Of a DNA stretch of 31,322 nucleotides, positions 13,680 through 20,689 are shown piece by piece (positions within the stretch are counted from its first letter, which is position 1; each line of letters opens with the position of its first letter). The translations under genes and the position numbers were made by a program. The notes beneath the pieces were generated by a model. The model was not told the origin of the DNA, did not search any database, and worked only from the letters and a program-made list of their open reading frames with translations. Source of the DNA: a bacterium (GTDB lineage Bacteria; Cyanobacteriota; Vampirovibrionia; Gastranaerophilales; Gastranaerophilaceae); contig JAFUUT010000207.1 in NCBI GenBank assembly GCA_017477685.1, positions 1 to 31,322 on the forward strand. The letters run 5' to 3'.

Positions 13680-14258
13680 ATGTTAAGCACTGGTATGAAT
13701 TATGGGTTAGGTACAACAGGGATGTCATCTCCAAAGGATATTTTGACAAATGCTTATGCAAATCCGATGACAACATGCTCTGCAACCGGCAGTATAAATG
13801 TGAATGGTGCAGTATTGCCAACGAATTATGACAATGATTTTTTGATGCCCGAGGAGTTAAAAATCGGGAATTACCTGAACGGTCAGGCTTCAATGCAAGG
13901 TAATCCTTATCAAACAACTCAAACAGGTGATCAATTTGTAAGTTCTCAAACTCCTGTTCCTCAGCAGCAGGATTATTATCAACAGACTCAAATGCAAAAT
14001 CCTGAGCAAGCGCAAGCAGAAGTGCAAGAGCAAGAACAAGATGCAGCGTCTAAAAAGGGATTTTCTCTAAAGACAAAAGCAGGTATATTAGGTTTTGCCG
14101 CTCCGGTGCTTGCTTGTGCGTATAAGGTACTAAAGGGAGCAAAAGCTTCAACTGTCTTTAATAAAGAATTACTGGTTAAATGCCCAATCTTAGCTGCAGT
14201 AGGCTTTGTAGTCGGCGGTTTGGCCGAAAAATTCTTTGGCAATAAAGCAGCAGCTTAA
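13680..14258 (+). CDS. Orphan protein with Gln-rich middle and hydrophobic C-terminus
   Basis: I do not recognise this 192-aa protein. The N-terminal third is Gly/Ser/Asn-rich and uncharged, the middle (about 85-125) is very rich in Gln and low in complexity, then a short basic stretch (KKGFSLKTK) leads to two hydrophobic segments (about 133-147 and 170-184) joined by a Lys-bearing loop. It has no N-terminal signal peptide. This could be a membrane-associated or C-terminally inserted protein. Start supported by GAAAGG at 8 nt. Its stop codon overlaps that of convergent atpC (shared TTAA), with no terminator between. Likely lineage-restricted. Confidence 0.8.
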   Translation: MLSTGMNYGLGTTGMSSPKDILTNAYANPMTTCSATGSINVNGAVLPTNYDNDFLMPEELKIGNYLNGQASMQGNPYQTTQTGDQFVSSQTPVPQQQDYYQQTQMQNPEQAQAEVQEQEQDAASKKGFSLKTKAGILGFAAPVLACAYKVLKGAKASTVFNKELLVKCPILAAVGFVVGGLAEKFFGNKAAA

Positions 14259-14653
14259 CCTCCTTCATTGAGTTTGGCTTTAAGTCTTGCTTTTGCTCTG
14301 GCAATTGATGCGGAAACTCTTTTTGAATCAATTCTGGCGTTGGCTTCTCTCAGGAGCCTTCGCCCTTTTTCAAGAGATTCTCTTGCACGCATCTCATCTA
14401 TTTCATCACCGGGTTCTGCAAGTGTTGTGAGAATTATGCATTCGTCATCCTTAAATTGCAATATTCCGCCCATAGTTGTGAAGGATTTATAATTATCTCC
14501 GGTTTTAATTTTGGTTACCCCAATATCCAGAGCGGACATCATTGCAATGTGTCCTTTCAGAATACCGAATTCTCCGTCTGTTCCGCGAGTATAAATTTCA
14601 TCAACATCGCCGTCAAATACAATTTTTTCTTGTGTGATAATTTTCAATTTCAT
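14255..14653 (-). CDS. atpC: ATP synthase F1 subunit epsilon
   Basis: Epsilon subunit (132 aa) of the F1 central stalk, which couples gamma rotation and can inhibit ATP hydrolysis. N-terminal beta sandwich begins MKLKIITQEKIVFDGDVDEI and contains the conserved GEFGILKGHI; the C-terminal two-helix region is Arg/Lys-rich (RARESLEKGRRLLREANARI). Lies 2 bp after atpD and is co-transcribed with it. Cyanobacteria and chloroplasts name the same gene atpE. The stop codon overlaps that of the convergent gene at 13680-14258. Confidence 0.95.
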   Translation of the reverse strand: MKLKIITQEKIVFDGDVDEIYTRGTDGEFGILKGHIAMMSALDIGVTKIKTGDNYKSFTTMGGILQFKDDECIILTTLAEPGDEIDEMRARESLEKGRRLLREANARIDSKRVSASIARAKARLKAKLNEGG

Positions 14654-14655
14654 AA

Positions 14656-16065
14656 TTATTCACTCATATCCTTTGCTTTTTCTACGGCTTCTTCAATTGT
14701 TCCGACCATATAAAAAGCCTGTTCCGGCAATTCATCGTATTTACCTTCAATGATTTCTTTAAATCCTTTAACGGTATCTTCAATTTTTACATATTTACCT
14801 TTATTACCGCTGAATTGCTCTGCAACAAAGAACGGTTGAGATAAAAATCTTTGAATTTTTCTTGCTCTGTTTACTGTTTCTTTGTCTTCTTCTGAAAGTT
14901 CGTCCATACCCAAGATTGCGATTAAGTCTTGTAAATCTTTGTATTTTTGCAAAATTTCAAGAACTTTTCTTGTTACTTCATAGTGTTCTTCGCCGACAAT
15001 ATTTGGATCTAATGCTCTTGAATTTGATTCAAGAGGATCCACCGCCGGATAGATACCTAATGATGCGATTTCTCTTGATAATACCGTAGATGCATCAAGG
15101 TGTGAGAATGTTGTTGCAGGCGCAGGGTCTGTCAAGTCATCTGCCGGTACATATATTGCTTGAACCGAAGTAATAGAACCCTCTTTTGTAGAAGTAATTC
15201 GTTCTTGAAGTTCTCCCATTTCTGTTGCAAGTGTCGGCTGGTAACCAACAGCAGATGGCATACGTCCAAGCAGTGCTGAAACTTCTGATCCTGCCTGAGT
15301 AAATCTGAATATGTTATCAATAAATAATAAAACATCTTGTTTTGAGTAATCTCTGAAGTATTCTGCAGCTGTTAGAGCTGATAATCCAACTCTCATTCTT
15401 GCTCCGGGCGGTTCATTCATCTGACCGTATATCAGGCCTACCTTATTTATTACTCCGCTTTCTTTAAATTCATTCCATAAATCGTTACCTTCACGTGTTC
15501 TTTCACCGACACCGCCGAAAACTGATACACCGTTGTGTGCCATTGCGATGTTATGAATTAATTCTTGAATTAGGACTGTTTTGCCAACTCCGGCACCGCC
15601 AAACAAACCAATTTTACCGCCTTTTTGATATGGTTGCAGCAGGTCAATAGCCTTGATACCTGTTTCAAGAATTTCTACATCAGTATTTTGGTCAACGAGT
15701 TTTGGTGCATCTCTGTGAATTGGCAGAAATGTATCTGTTTCAATAGGACCTGCGTTGTCAACAGGGTCGCCCGTAACATTAAGTATTCTGCCTAAAATTG
15801 CATTTCCGACAGGTATTTTAATAGGTTCATTTGTGTTAATAACTTTCATTCCTCGTTTAAGACCGTCAGTTGAGGACATTGCAACTGTTCTGACTTTATT
15901 TGAACCAAGCATTTGTTCTACTTCCGCAACAATTTTTTCACCGTTTTCGTTATATATGTTTAGTGCGGTGTAAATATTCGGTAAATTCCCGTCAGGAAAC
16001 TCTACGTCTATGACAGGACCTATAATTTTTGTAATTATCCCCTCGGTGGCATTTAGTGTTACCAT
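14656..16065 (-). CDS. atpD: ATP synthase F1 subunit beta
   Basis: Catalytic beta subunit (469 aa) of the F-type ATP synthase. Walker A GGAGVGKT at residues 156-163, GERTREGNDL shortly after, Walker B region VLLFIDNIFRFTQAGSE, and the DELSEED segment near residue 390. Full length with AAGGAG six bases before the ATG. Only atpC follows. atpA, atpG, atpH and the Fo genes are not here, matching the split arrangement of cyanobacteria (where this gene is called atpB) rather than the single atp operon of most bacteria. A -10 box lies about 30 bp upstream. Confidence 0.98.
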   Translation of the reverse strand: MVTLNATEGIITKIIGPVIDVEFPDGNLPNIYTALNIYNENGEKIVAEVEQMLGSNKVRTVAMSSTDGLKRGMKVINTNEPIKIPVGNAILGRILNVTGDPVDNAGPIETDTFLPIHRDAPKLVDQNTDVEILETGIKAIDLLQPYQKGGKIGLFGGAGVGKTVLIQELIHNIAMAHNGVSVFGGVGERTREGNDLWNEFKESGVINKVGLIYGQMNEPPGARMRVGLSALTAAEYFRDYSKQDVLLFIDNIFRFTQAGSEVSALLGRMPSAVGYQPTLATEMGELQERITSTKEGSITSVQAIYVPADDLTDPAPATTFSHLDASTVLSREIASLGIYPAVDPLESNSRALDPNIVGEEHYEVTRKVLEILQKYKDLQDLIAILGMDELSEEDKETVNRARKIQRFLSQPFFVAEQFSGNKGKYVKIEDTVKGFKEIIEGKYDELPEQAFYMVGTIEEAVEKAKDMSE

Positions 16066-16096
16066 TTTTCTCTCCTTAAAACTAATACTTTTCTAT

Positions 16097-16102
16097 ATTA
16101 TA
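16097..16102 (-). promoter_or_regulatory. Probable -10 box of the atpD-atpC operon
   Basis: Minus strand reads TATAAT here, 32 bp before the atpD ATG, in very AT-rich DNA. No good -35 is found at the normal spacing (a T-run only), so this is a partial assignment. Confidence 0.4.
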
Positions 16103-16128
16103 TAATAAAGATTAAAATAAAAAAAGTA

Positions 16129-16674
16129 ATAAATAGTACTATCGGAACTAGCACAATTTTCCACTTATGTTCACTTTTTCTTTCCATTGCGACGGGAAAG
16201 AAAAAGTGAACCGAAAAAGAAAGCACGCCAGACAACAACGCTGCCTGACGGCATCGTTCCGCTCGGAATATGTAGGCATAAAATACTCATACGTTTTTGT
16301 CCTACGGACAAAAATCTCTAAGCGCAGCTAAAACAACGCTGCGCATTATAACCCCCACCCTGACCCTCCCCCTTGGAGAGGGAATTATTCCCCGACTTTT
16401 ACGACAATTAATGCAAAATATGCTACACCGATAAACTACATTTACCTCCGACCTTTGCGCAGTGAGTAATCATTGTTTGCGACACAGGTTCAAAGCGGAA
16501 TTTGTCTGAGGACGTCAGTCCGAGTTATTCCGCTTGATGTGGAGCAAATACAGATGATTAACGAACGAAGCATCAGGTCGGGGAGTTTCTGGGCGCCACC
16601 CGTCTTTGCGGTCAAAGATGGGTGGCATGGGTAGTTTCTTTTTGTAAAAAGGAACTACTGATAGTACTATTTAT
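16129..16674. mobile_element. MITE-like non-coding block with 15-bp terminal inverted repeats
   Basis: The gene-free stretch between atpD and lgt is bounded by ATAAATAGTACTATC (16129-16143) and its exact reverse complement (16660-16674), which overlaps the last codons and stop of lgt. Inside are strong hairpins: 17 bp perfect (16169-16185 with 16195-16211), 9 bp (16294-16302 with 16306-16314), 7 bp (16322-16328 with 16338-16344), a three-tier stem from 16446-16454 with 16575-16583 to AAGCGGAAT/ATTCCGCTT, 14 bp (16595-16608 with 16613-16626), and 13 bp (16631-16643 with 16646-16658). No transposase or credible ORF is present. G+C is well above the flanks. Classification as a mobile element is inference; the ATAGTACTAT core of the ends is itself a palindrome. 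Confidence 0.55.
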
Positions 16675-17452
16675 GTGTTTTTAAACAGAGTATTATTCCC
16701 GTCAGTCCTGTTAAAAACAGAATTACAGATACGATTTGTGCAATAGGAAATGCTCCTATATTCATGGCACTATCTATTCTTATTTGTTCTATAAAAAATC
16801 TTATTATTGCATAGATTATTAAGTATGAAAAAAATGCTATTCCAGGATATTTATTTGCGAATTTTTTAAAAATAAATAATAAGATAATAAAAGCTAATAA
16901 GTTCAATACACTTTCATATAATAATGTCGGGTGGAATAGTGAGAAATCGGAATATTGTGCTAATCTTCGAGCTTGAGGAATATATAATCCCCAATTTTGG
17001 TTTGCTGTTGGCAGCCCATATGCTTCTGAGTTGAAGTAATTCCCCCAACGACCGATTGCTTGCCCTAATATTGTTCCGCACCCAAAGCAATCAAGTACAC
17101 TCAAAAAAGAAATCTTATTCTTCTTTGCCATATAAAATAGCGCAAGTATTCCGCCGATTAATGCTCCATGAATTGATAATCCGCCCTCTCTAATATCAAG
17201 TATCTCCGGCAGATGTGCCAGATAGTGGGCGGGGTTAAGCATACAAAAATATATTCTTGCTCCCAATATCCCAAATATGATTATTAAAGGTGCGTATTCA
17301 ACTGCTAAATCTTTTTTATTAAACAGAATATTGCATAATTTGTTTGCTGTCAGAATAGCAATTAATATTGCAATAGCCATAATAATCCCATACCAATATA
17401 TGGAAACAGAACCAATATTGAATGCGACATCAGGCACCGCAGGAATTATCAT
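16667..17452 (-). CDS. lgt: Prolipoprotein diacylglyceryl transferase
   Basis: Lgt (261 aa), the membrane enzyme that adds diacylglycerol to the lipobox cysteine of prolipoproteins. Seven or so hydrophobic segments. The Lgt signature GQAIGRWGNYFNSEAYG is complete; REGGLSIHGA and HPTLLYES are also conserved family patches. Full length, ATG preceded by GGAG. It lies 3 bp after the TPR lipoprotein gene, so enzyme and likely substrate are co-transcribed. Its stop TAG is inside the right terminal repeat of the 16129-16674 block. Confidence 0.96.
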   Translation of the reverse strand: MIIPAVPDVAFNIGSVSIYWYGIIMAIAILIAILTANKLCNILFNKKDLAVEYAPLIIIFGILGARIYFCMLNPAHYLAHLPEILDIREGGLSIHGALIGGILALFYMAKKNKISFLSVLDCFGCGTILGQAIGRWGNYFNSEAYGLPTANQNWGLYIPQARRLAQYSDFSLFHPTLLYESVLNLLAFIILLFIFKKFANKYPGIAFFSYLIIYAIIRFFIEQIRIDSAMNIGAFPIAQIVSVILFLTGLTGIILCLKTHK

Positions 17453-17455
17453 CGG

Positions 17456-18034
17456 TTACTCCTCATCAGAAGGTTTGTTTTCCCCTGCAAGATATTCCAT
17501 TTGTTTTTCCACTTCAGCTTTATTTTTTGCATTAGGATTCAAATCTAAGTACTTTGTGTAATTTTGTAGTGCAGAGTCTTTTAATTCTTCACAAAGAGAG
17601 GTTTCTTTTTCGCTCATCTCATATTTTTCATCAAAATTTAAATCCTCTGCTTTTGGGGTATATAAGCTGTCATCAACATTCATTCTTACTCTGCCCTGTT
17701 CAAGGTCAATAATCAAATTATTTTGTGCGGTTGCAAGTGAGTAATATACTTCCGGAACATCAGATTTGATTTCAATTGCTTTTTTGTATTCTTCTACCGC
17801 ATTTATATAATCCTCCGATTGGGTATATGCAACAGCAAGATTGTAGTGGGTTTCAAAAATCGTAGGATCAAGGTCTATACTTGATTTCAATCTCTCAATC
17901 GCTTGAGCATAATCTCCTTTTTGCATGTATGTTTGGGCTTTATTATTTAAATCTTGAACGGCAAAATTATTTATGCAAGCTGTAGATATAACCGCAACAA
18001 GTAATATACTTACTAATAAAAGAACCTTTTTCAT
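17456..18034 (-). CDS. TPR-repeat protein with lipoprotein-like signal peptide
   Basis: 192 aa. A basic start (MKK), a hydrophobic stretch and a cysteine at residue 20 (VISTAC) look like a lipoprotein signal, though Ser stands at -3 where Leu, Val or Ile is usual. Two clear tetratricopeptide repeats follow (about 29-58 and 63-92, with NNKAQTYMQKGDYAQAIERL and HYNLAVAYTQSEDYINAVEE patterns), then a partial repeat and a last TPR-like helix pair before an acidic tail. It would be a membrane-anchored scaffold outside the cytoplasm. First gene of the operon with lgt; a good promoter sits upstream. Partner proteins cannot be inferred. Confidence 0.88.
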   Translation of the reverse strand: MKKVLLLVSILLVAVISTACINNFAVQDLNNKAQTYMQKGDYAQAIERLKSSIDLDPTIFETHYNLAVAYTQSEDYINAVEEYKKAIEIKSDVPEVYYSLATAQNNLIIDLEQGRVRMNVDDSLYTPKAEDLNFDEKYEMSEKETSLCEELKDSALQNYTKYLDLNPNAKNKAEVEKQMEYLAGENKPSDEE

Positions 18035-18068
18035 ATTTTCCCTCTTATAATCAAACGCGTGTTAATTA

Positions 18069-18097
18069 ATTATAATTTAATCATAAAAATATGGCAA
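18069..18097 (-). promoter_or_regulatory. Promoter of the TPR-lgt operon
   Basis: On the minus strand TTGCCA (18092-18097), 17-bp spacer and a perfect TATAAT (18069-18074), about 35 bp before the start codon. Confidence 0.68.
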
Positions 18098-18120
18098 ATT
18101 TAATTAATTTAAGTTACAAT
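18092..18120 (+). promoter_or_regulatory. Candidate promoter of the zinc finger-ruvX-ClpN operon
   Basis: TGGCAA (18092-18097), 17-bp spacer, TACAAT (18115-18120). The -35 is a weak match and is the same hexamer, read the other way, as the -35 of the divergent TPR-lgt promoter, so polymerase could serve only one side at a time. Confidence 0.38.
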
Positions 18121-18144
18121 AAATTTTATAAAAGGAGAATTTGT

Positions 18145-18408
18145 ATGTCAGATGATAAAGTAGTAAGTCTTGGTTCTAAAAAGAAAAAATCATCAAAGCA
18201 TGAGGAAGAAAATATAAATCAAGATGTTGTATATTGTAGTTTTTGCGGCAGACCAAATACTCAAGTAATTAAAATGATTAAAGGCCCTGGGGTAAATATA
18301 TGTTCTGAATGTACTATGATTGCAGTACAATACTTGATACTTCAAGACAGGATGCCGTCTGCTGAAGCTCAGCAAATCTTGGATGCATTTTGGGGAAAGG
18401 CAAGATAA
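18145..18408 (+). CDS. Free-standing ClpX-type C4 zinc finger protein
   Basis: 87-aa protein consisting of a charged N-terminal tail (Lys-rich KKKKSSK, then Glu/Asn) and one zinc-binding domain of the ClpX type: CSFC (Cys31, Cys34), 18 residues, CSEC (Cys53, Cys56), followed by one helix. The spacing and the sequence CSFCGRPNTQVIKMIKGPGV closely follow the N-terminal domain of ClpX, which dimerises and docks substrates and the SspB adaptor. The AAA+ motor is missing and no room is left for it. Start at 18145 chosen because AAAGGAG lies 7 nt upstream; an 18-codon extension is open but lacks a site. First gene of a tight five-gene operon that ends with a Clp-N repeat protein. Confidence 0.9.
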   Translation: MSDDKVVSLGSKKKKSSKHEEENINQDVVYCSFCGRPNTQVIKMIKGPGVNICSECTMIAVQYLILQDRMPSAEAQQILDAFWGKAR

Positions 18409-18411
18409 AGT

Positions 18412-20004
18412 TTGAGTATTAAAGTGAAACAATTGAATCCTTTTGAATTGAAAACCACATTAATAAAATTATTATCAGGTATAAATTCAGTAAATGATAT
18501 TCAGAATTGTCTTTCTGAGATAGAACTTCTTGATGCCCAAGAGGATAAGACGGTTCTTTCAAAGTTGCTATTTAAAGAATTAATGAATGCGGATAATGCA
18601 AAAATTCCGGTAATATGTTTTCTTTTAGAACATTTTATTAAGAAAGAGGATTTGGTAAGCGGACTTTGGGAAACATTAAATAACAAGTCAGTTAAAAGTG
18701 AGGCAAAAATTACTATAATAAATCTTTTGAGAGAACTGGATGCGGATTGGTCTTTTGAGGATTTTGCGGATTATGCGGAAGATGCGGATGAAATTCTGGA
18801 CGAAAATACAAGGCAGCTTTTGAATAATGCAATAATCAATCCTGAAGTTCAAATTGATTTTATGGATTTTATGGCATCTATAAAGGTTGAAGATAAAATA
18901 ACTTTACTCAATTCTTTCGGAAAAGATTTTAGTGATGATGCATTGGCCAATATATTGATTCCTGTTTTTGAGTCAAACCCAAGTAGTCCTGAGGGGAAAG
19001 AAGCTTTGAGAATGCTGGGCGAAACAAAATCTCAACTTGCTCTAAGTGTGCTTGAAAGAATGCAGAATTTAACCGAAGGTGAACTTAATCAATCTATTCG
19101 CAAGAGTTTAGCAACATTAAAAATGTCTGGTATAAGAGAAGATAATACAAAAGAATTTTATCGTGAAATTCTTTCAAACAGTAAACCGGATAAGTTCTAT
19201 GTTACATATCCTGACGGGCATGGTGATATGGCTATGATATGTACAAGAATTACCGAAGATAAAAGGATAAGATTTATTTCCGTTGTTACAAATATTGATA
19301 CTGGAATAAGAGATTGTTTCGGGTTTTATGATATTTCGCAGTTCGAGTGTGATAAAATTCTTGAAAGATTTTTGAAGGATGAAAAAGTTGCCTCTGTATC
19401 TGCGGAAACATTTAAAAATATTCTGTATAACAGCGAAATTCAAACTATTAAATCGAATAGTAATAATTGGGAGCTTCCTTATGAATATGTATGCTGGAAA
19501 AATCTTTTGATTGATATTGATTCGGAGGATGTTTTGATTGAGGATGTAGTGAAATCAGATGTTTCCGGTGTAGAAGTTGATGATTCAATTTTTACAAAAT
19601 TAAAAGAGATGAAAGTTTCTTCACATTGGTTTCTTGACGGATACTACAGCGATGAATTCGAAGAATTGCTGAAATATTTGAAAGGAAATAAGGATTTAGA
19701 TTCTGCCGAAAAACTTTATATTGATAAGGTCTTTTATAAAGAGGAAAAAGAATCATGGGTCAAAAAGCTTTATGTGTCTGCATATATCAAGTTGATGCTT
19801 GGTAAAAAAGATGAGGCAGAACAGATATACGGTTTGATTAGCGATAAAGTATTATTGGATAAATTTTTCGACAATTTGTTAAAACGTAGTATTTATGAGT
19901 ATTTTATGACGATAAAATATAATAAGGATATGAATGTTTTGCACTATTGTGATGATGAAATTATTTCAAAGATTGAGTATATAGAAAAGAATTGGGTAAG
20001 TTAG
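18412..20004 (+). CDS. Large helical (HEAT-like) protein of unknown function
   Basis: 530 aa, acidic, cytoplasmic (no signal or membrane segment). Residues 1-240 are short amphipathic helix pairs resembling HEAT or armadillo-type repeats (for example KSEAKITIINLLRELD and GKEALRMLGETKSQLALSVL). A middle part (about 255-310) looks beta-rich, with KFYVTYPDGHGDMAMICTR then FISVVTNIDTGIRDCFGFYD. The C-terminal third is helical again and includes a possible TPR-like pair. I do not recognise a named family. Starts with TTG three bases after the zinc-finger gene; an in-frame GTG at 18424 is an alternative. Its stop directly touches the ruvX start. Confidence 0.85.
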   Translation: MSIKVKQLNPFELKTTLIKLLSGINSVNDIQNCLSEIELLDAQEDKTVLSKLLFKELMNADNAKIPVICFLLEHFIKKEDLVSGLWETLNNKSVKSEAKITIINLLRELDADWSFEDFADYAEDADEILDENTRQLLNNAIINPEVQIDFMDFMASIKVEDKITLLNSFGKDFSDDALANILIPVFESNPSSPEGKEALRMLGETKSQLALSVLERMQNLTEGELNQSIRKSLATLKMSGIREDNTKEFYREILSNSKPDKFYVTYPDGHGDMAMICTRITEDKRIRFISVVTNIDTGIRDCFGFYDISQFECDKILERFLKDEKVASVSAETFKNILYNSEIQTIKSNSNNWELPYEYVCWKNLLIDIDSEDVLIEDVVKSDVSGVEVDDSIFTKLKEMKVSSHWFLDGYYSDEFEELLKYLKGNKDLDSAEKLYIDKVFYKEEKESWVKKLYVSAYIKLMLGKKDEAEQIYGLISDKVLLDKFFDNLLKRSIYEYFMTIKYNKDMNVLHYCDDEIISKIEYIEKNWVS

Positions 20005-20409
20005 ATGTATAAAGTAATGGCGCTTGATGTGGGAACAAAAAGAATAGGAATTGCTTTAAGCGATTTTCTTTTGATGCTGGCTCAGGGGCATTCTTATATC
20101 TCTCGTAAACCCGAGGATAAGGCGTTAGAGGCTATATACAAAATAGCGAAAGAAAACCATGTAGAAAAAATTGTTGTCGGTTTACCTCTAAATATGGACG
20201 GTACAAAGGGGTTTCAGGCGCAGGATTGCGAAGAATTTGCTTCAAAGATTCAAGGATATGAAATTATTTTTGAAGATGAACGCTTGACTTCAGACTCTGC
20301 GGAAGAAAATCTTAGAGCAAAGAAAATAGATTTTAAAAAAGATAAAGGACTGGTTGATATTGAAAGTGCTTGTATTATACTGGAACAATATATATCAAGA
20401 AAAAAATAG
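20005..20409 (+). CDS. ruvX: RuvX/YqgF family RNase H-fold nuclease
   Basis: 134 aa, RNase H-like fold. Signature pieces: LDVGTKRIGIALSD with the first catalytic Asp, VVGLPLNMDGT, DERLTSDSAE with the catalytic acidic pair, and DIESACIILEQYI with the last Asp. The family acts in 16S rRNA 5' maturation (YqgF) and has been linked to Holliday junction resolution. Start codon follows the upstream stop with no gap. The ruvX-DUF1292 order is the same as in Firmicutes (yrrK-yrzB). Confidence 0.94.
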   Translation: MYKVMALDVGTKRIGIALSDFLLMLAQGHSYISRKPEDKALEAIYKIAKENHVEKIVVGLPLNMDGTKGFQAQDCEEFASKIQGYEIIFEDERLTSDSAEENLRAKKIDFKKDKGLVDIESACIILEQYISRKK

Positions 20410-20418
20410 GAGGCTGAT

Positions 20419-20685
20419 ATGGCAGAAGAAGAAAACAACATTATTGAAATTACAGATGATGAAGGCAATACTATCAAATGCGAATTATATGATATAATTG
20501 AATTTGAAAACAATCAATATGCAGTGTTGATTGAGGCTGAAACGGAAGAAGAAAATCCGGAAATGGTATTGATGAGATATACTGAAGAAGATGGTGAAAG
20601 CTATTTTGAAACTATTGAAGATGATGAAGAATTTGAAAAAGTTTCAGAATATATAGAAAGTTTGGAAGAAGTAGAAGAGGAATAG
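20419..20685 (+). CDS. DUF1292 (YrzB-like) family protein
   Basis: Very acidic 88-aa protein of the DUF1292 family, recognised by the ITDDEGNTIKCELYDIIEFENNQYAVLIE core and the downstream acidic blocks ending in a Glu tail. Function is unknown, but the gene travels with ruvX in many genomes, as here. Start at 20419 with AGGAGG. Four bases separate it from the Clp-N repeat gene. Confidence 0.9.
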   Translation: MAEEENNIIEITDDEGNTIKCELYDIIEFENNQYAVLIEAETEEENPEMVLMRYTEEDGESYFETIEDDEEFEKVSEYIESLEEVEEE

Positions 20686-20689
20686 AGTC

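Noticed and set aside
14268..15089. Plus-strand open frames opposite atpC and atpD
   Set aside because: Antisense shadows of well-conserved genes, without ribosome binding sites.
16169..16211. Intrinsic terminator at the 17-bp hairpin
   Set aside because: The stem is strong but no T-run follows on either strand and it is far from both gene ends; better seen as part of the structured block.
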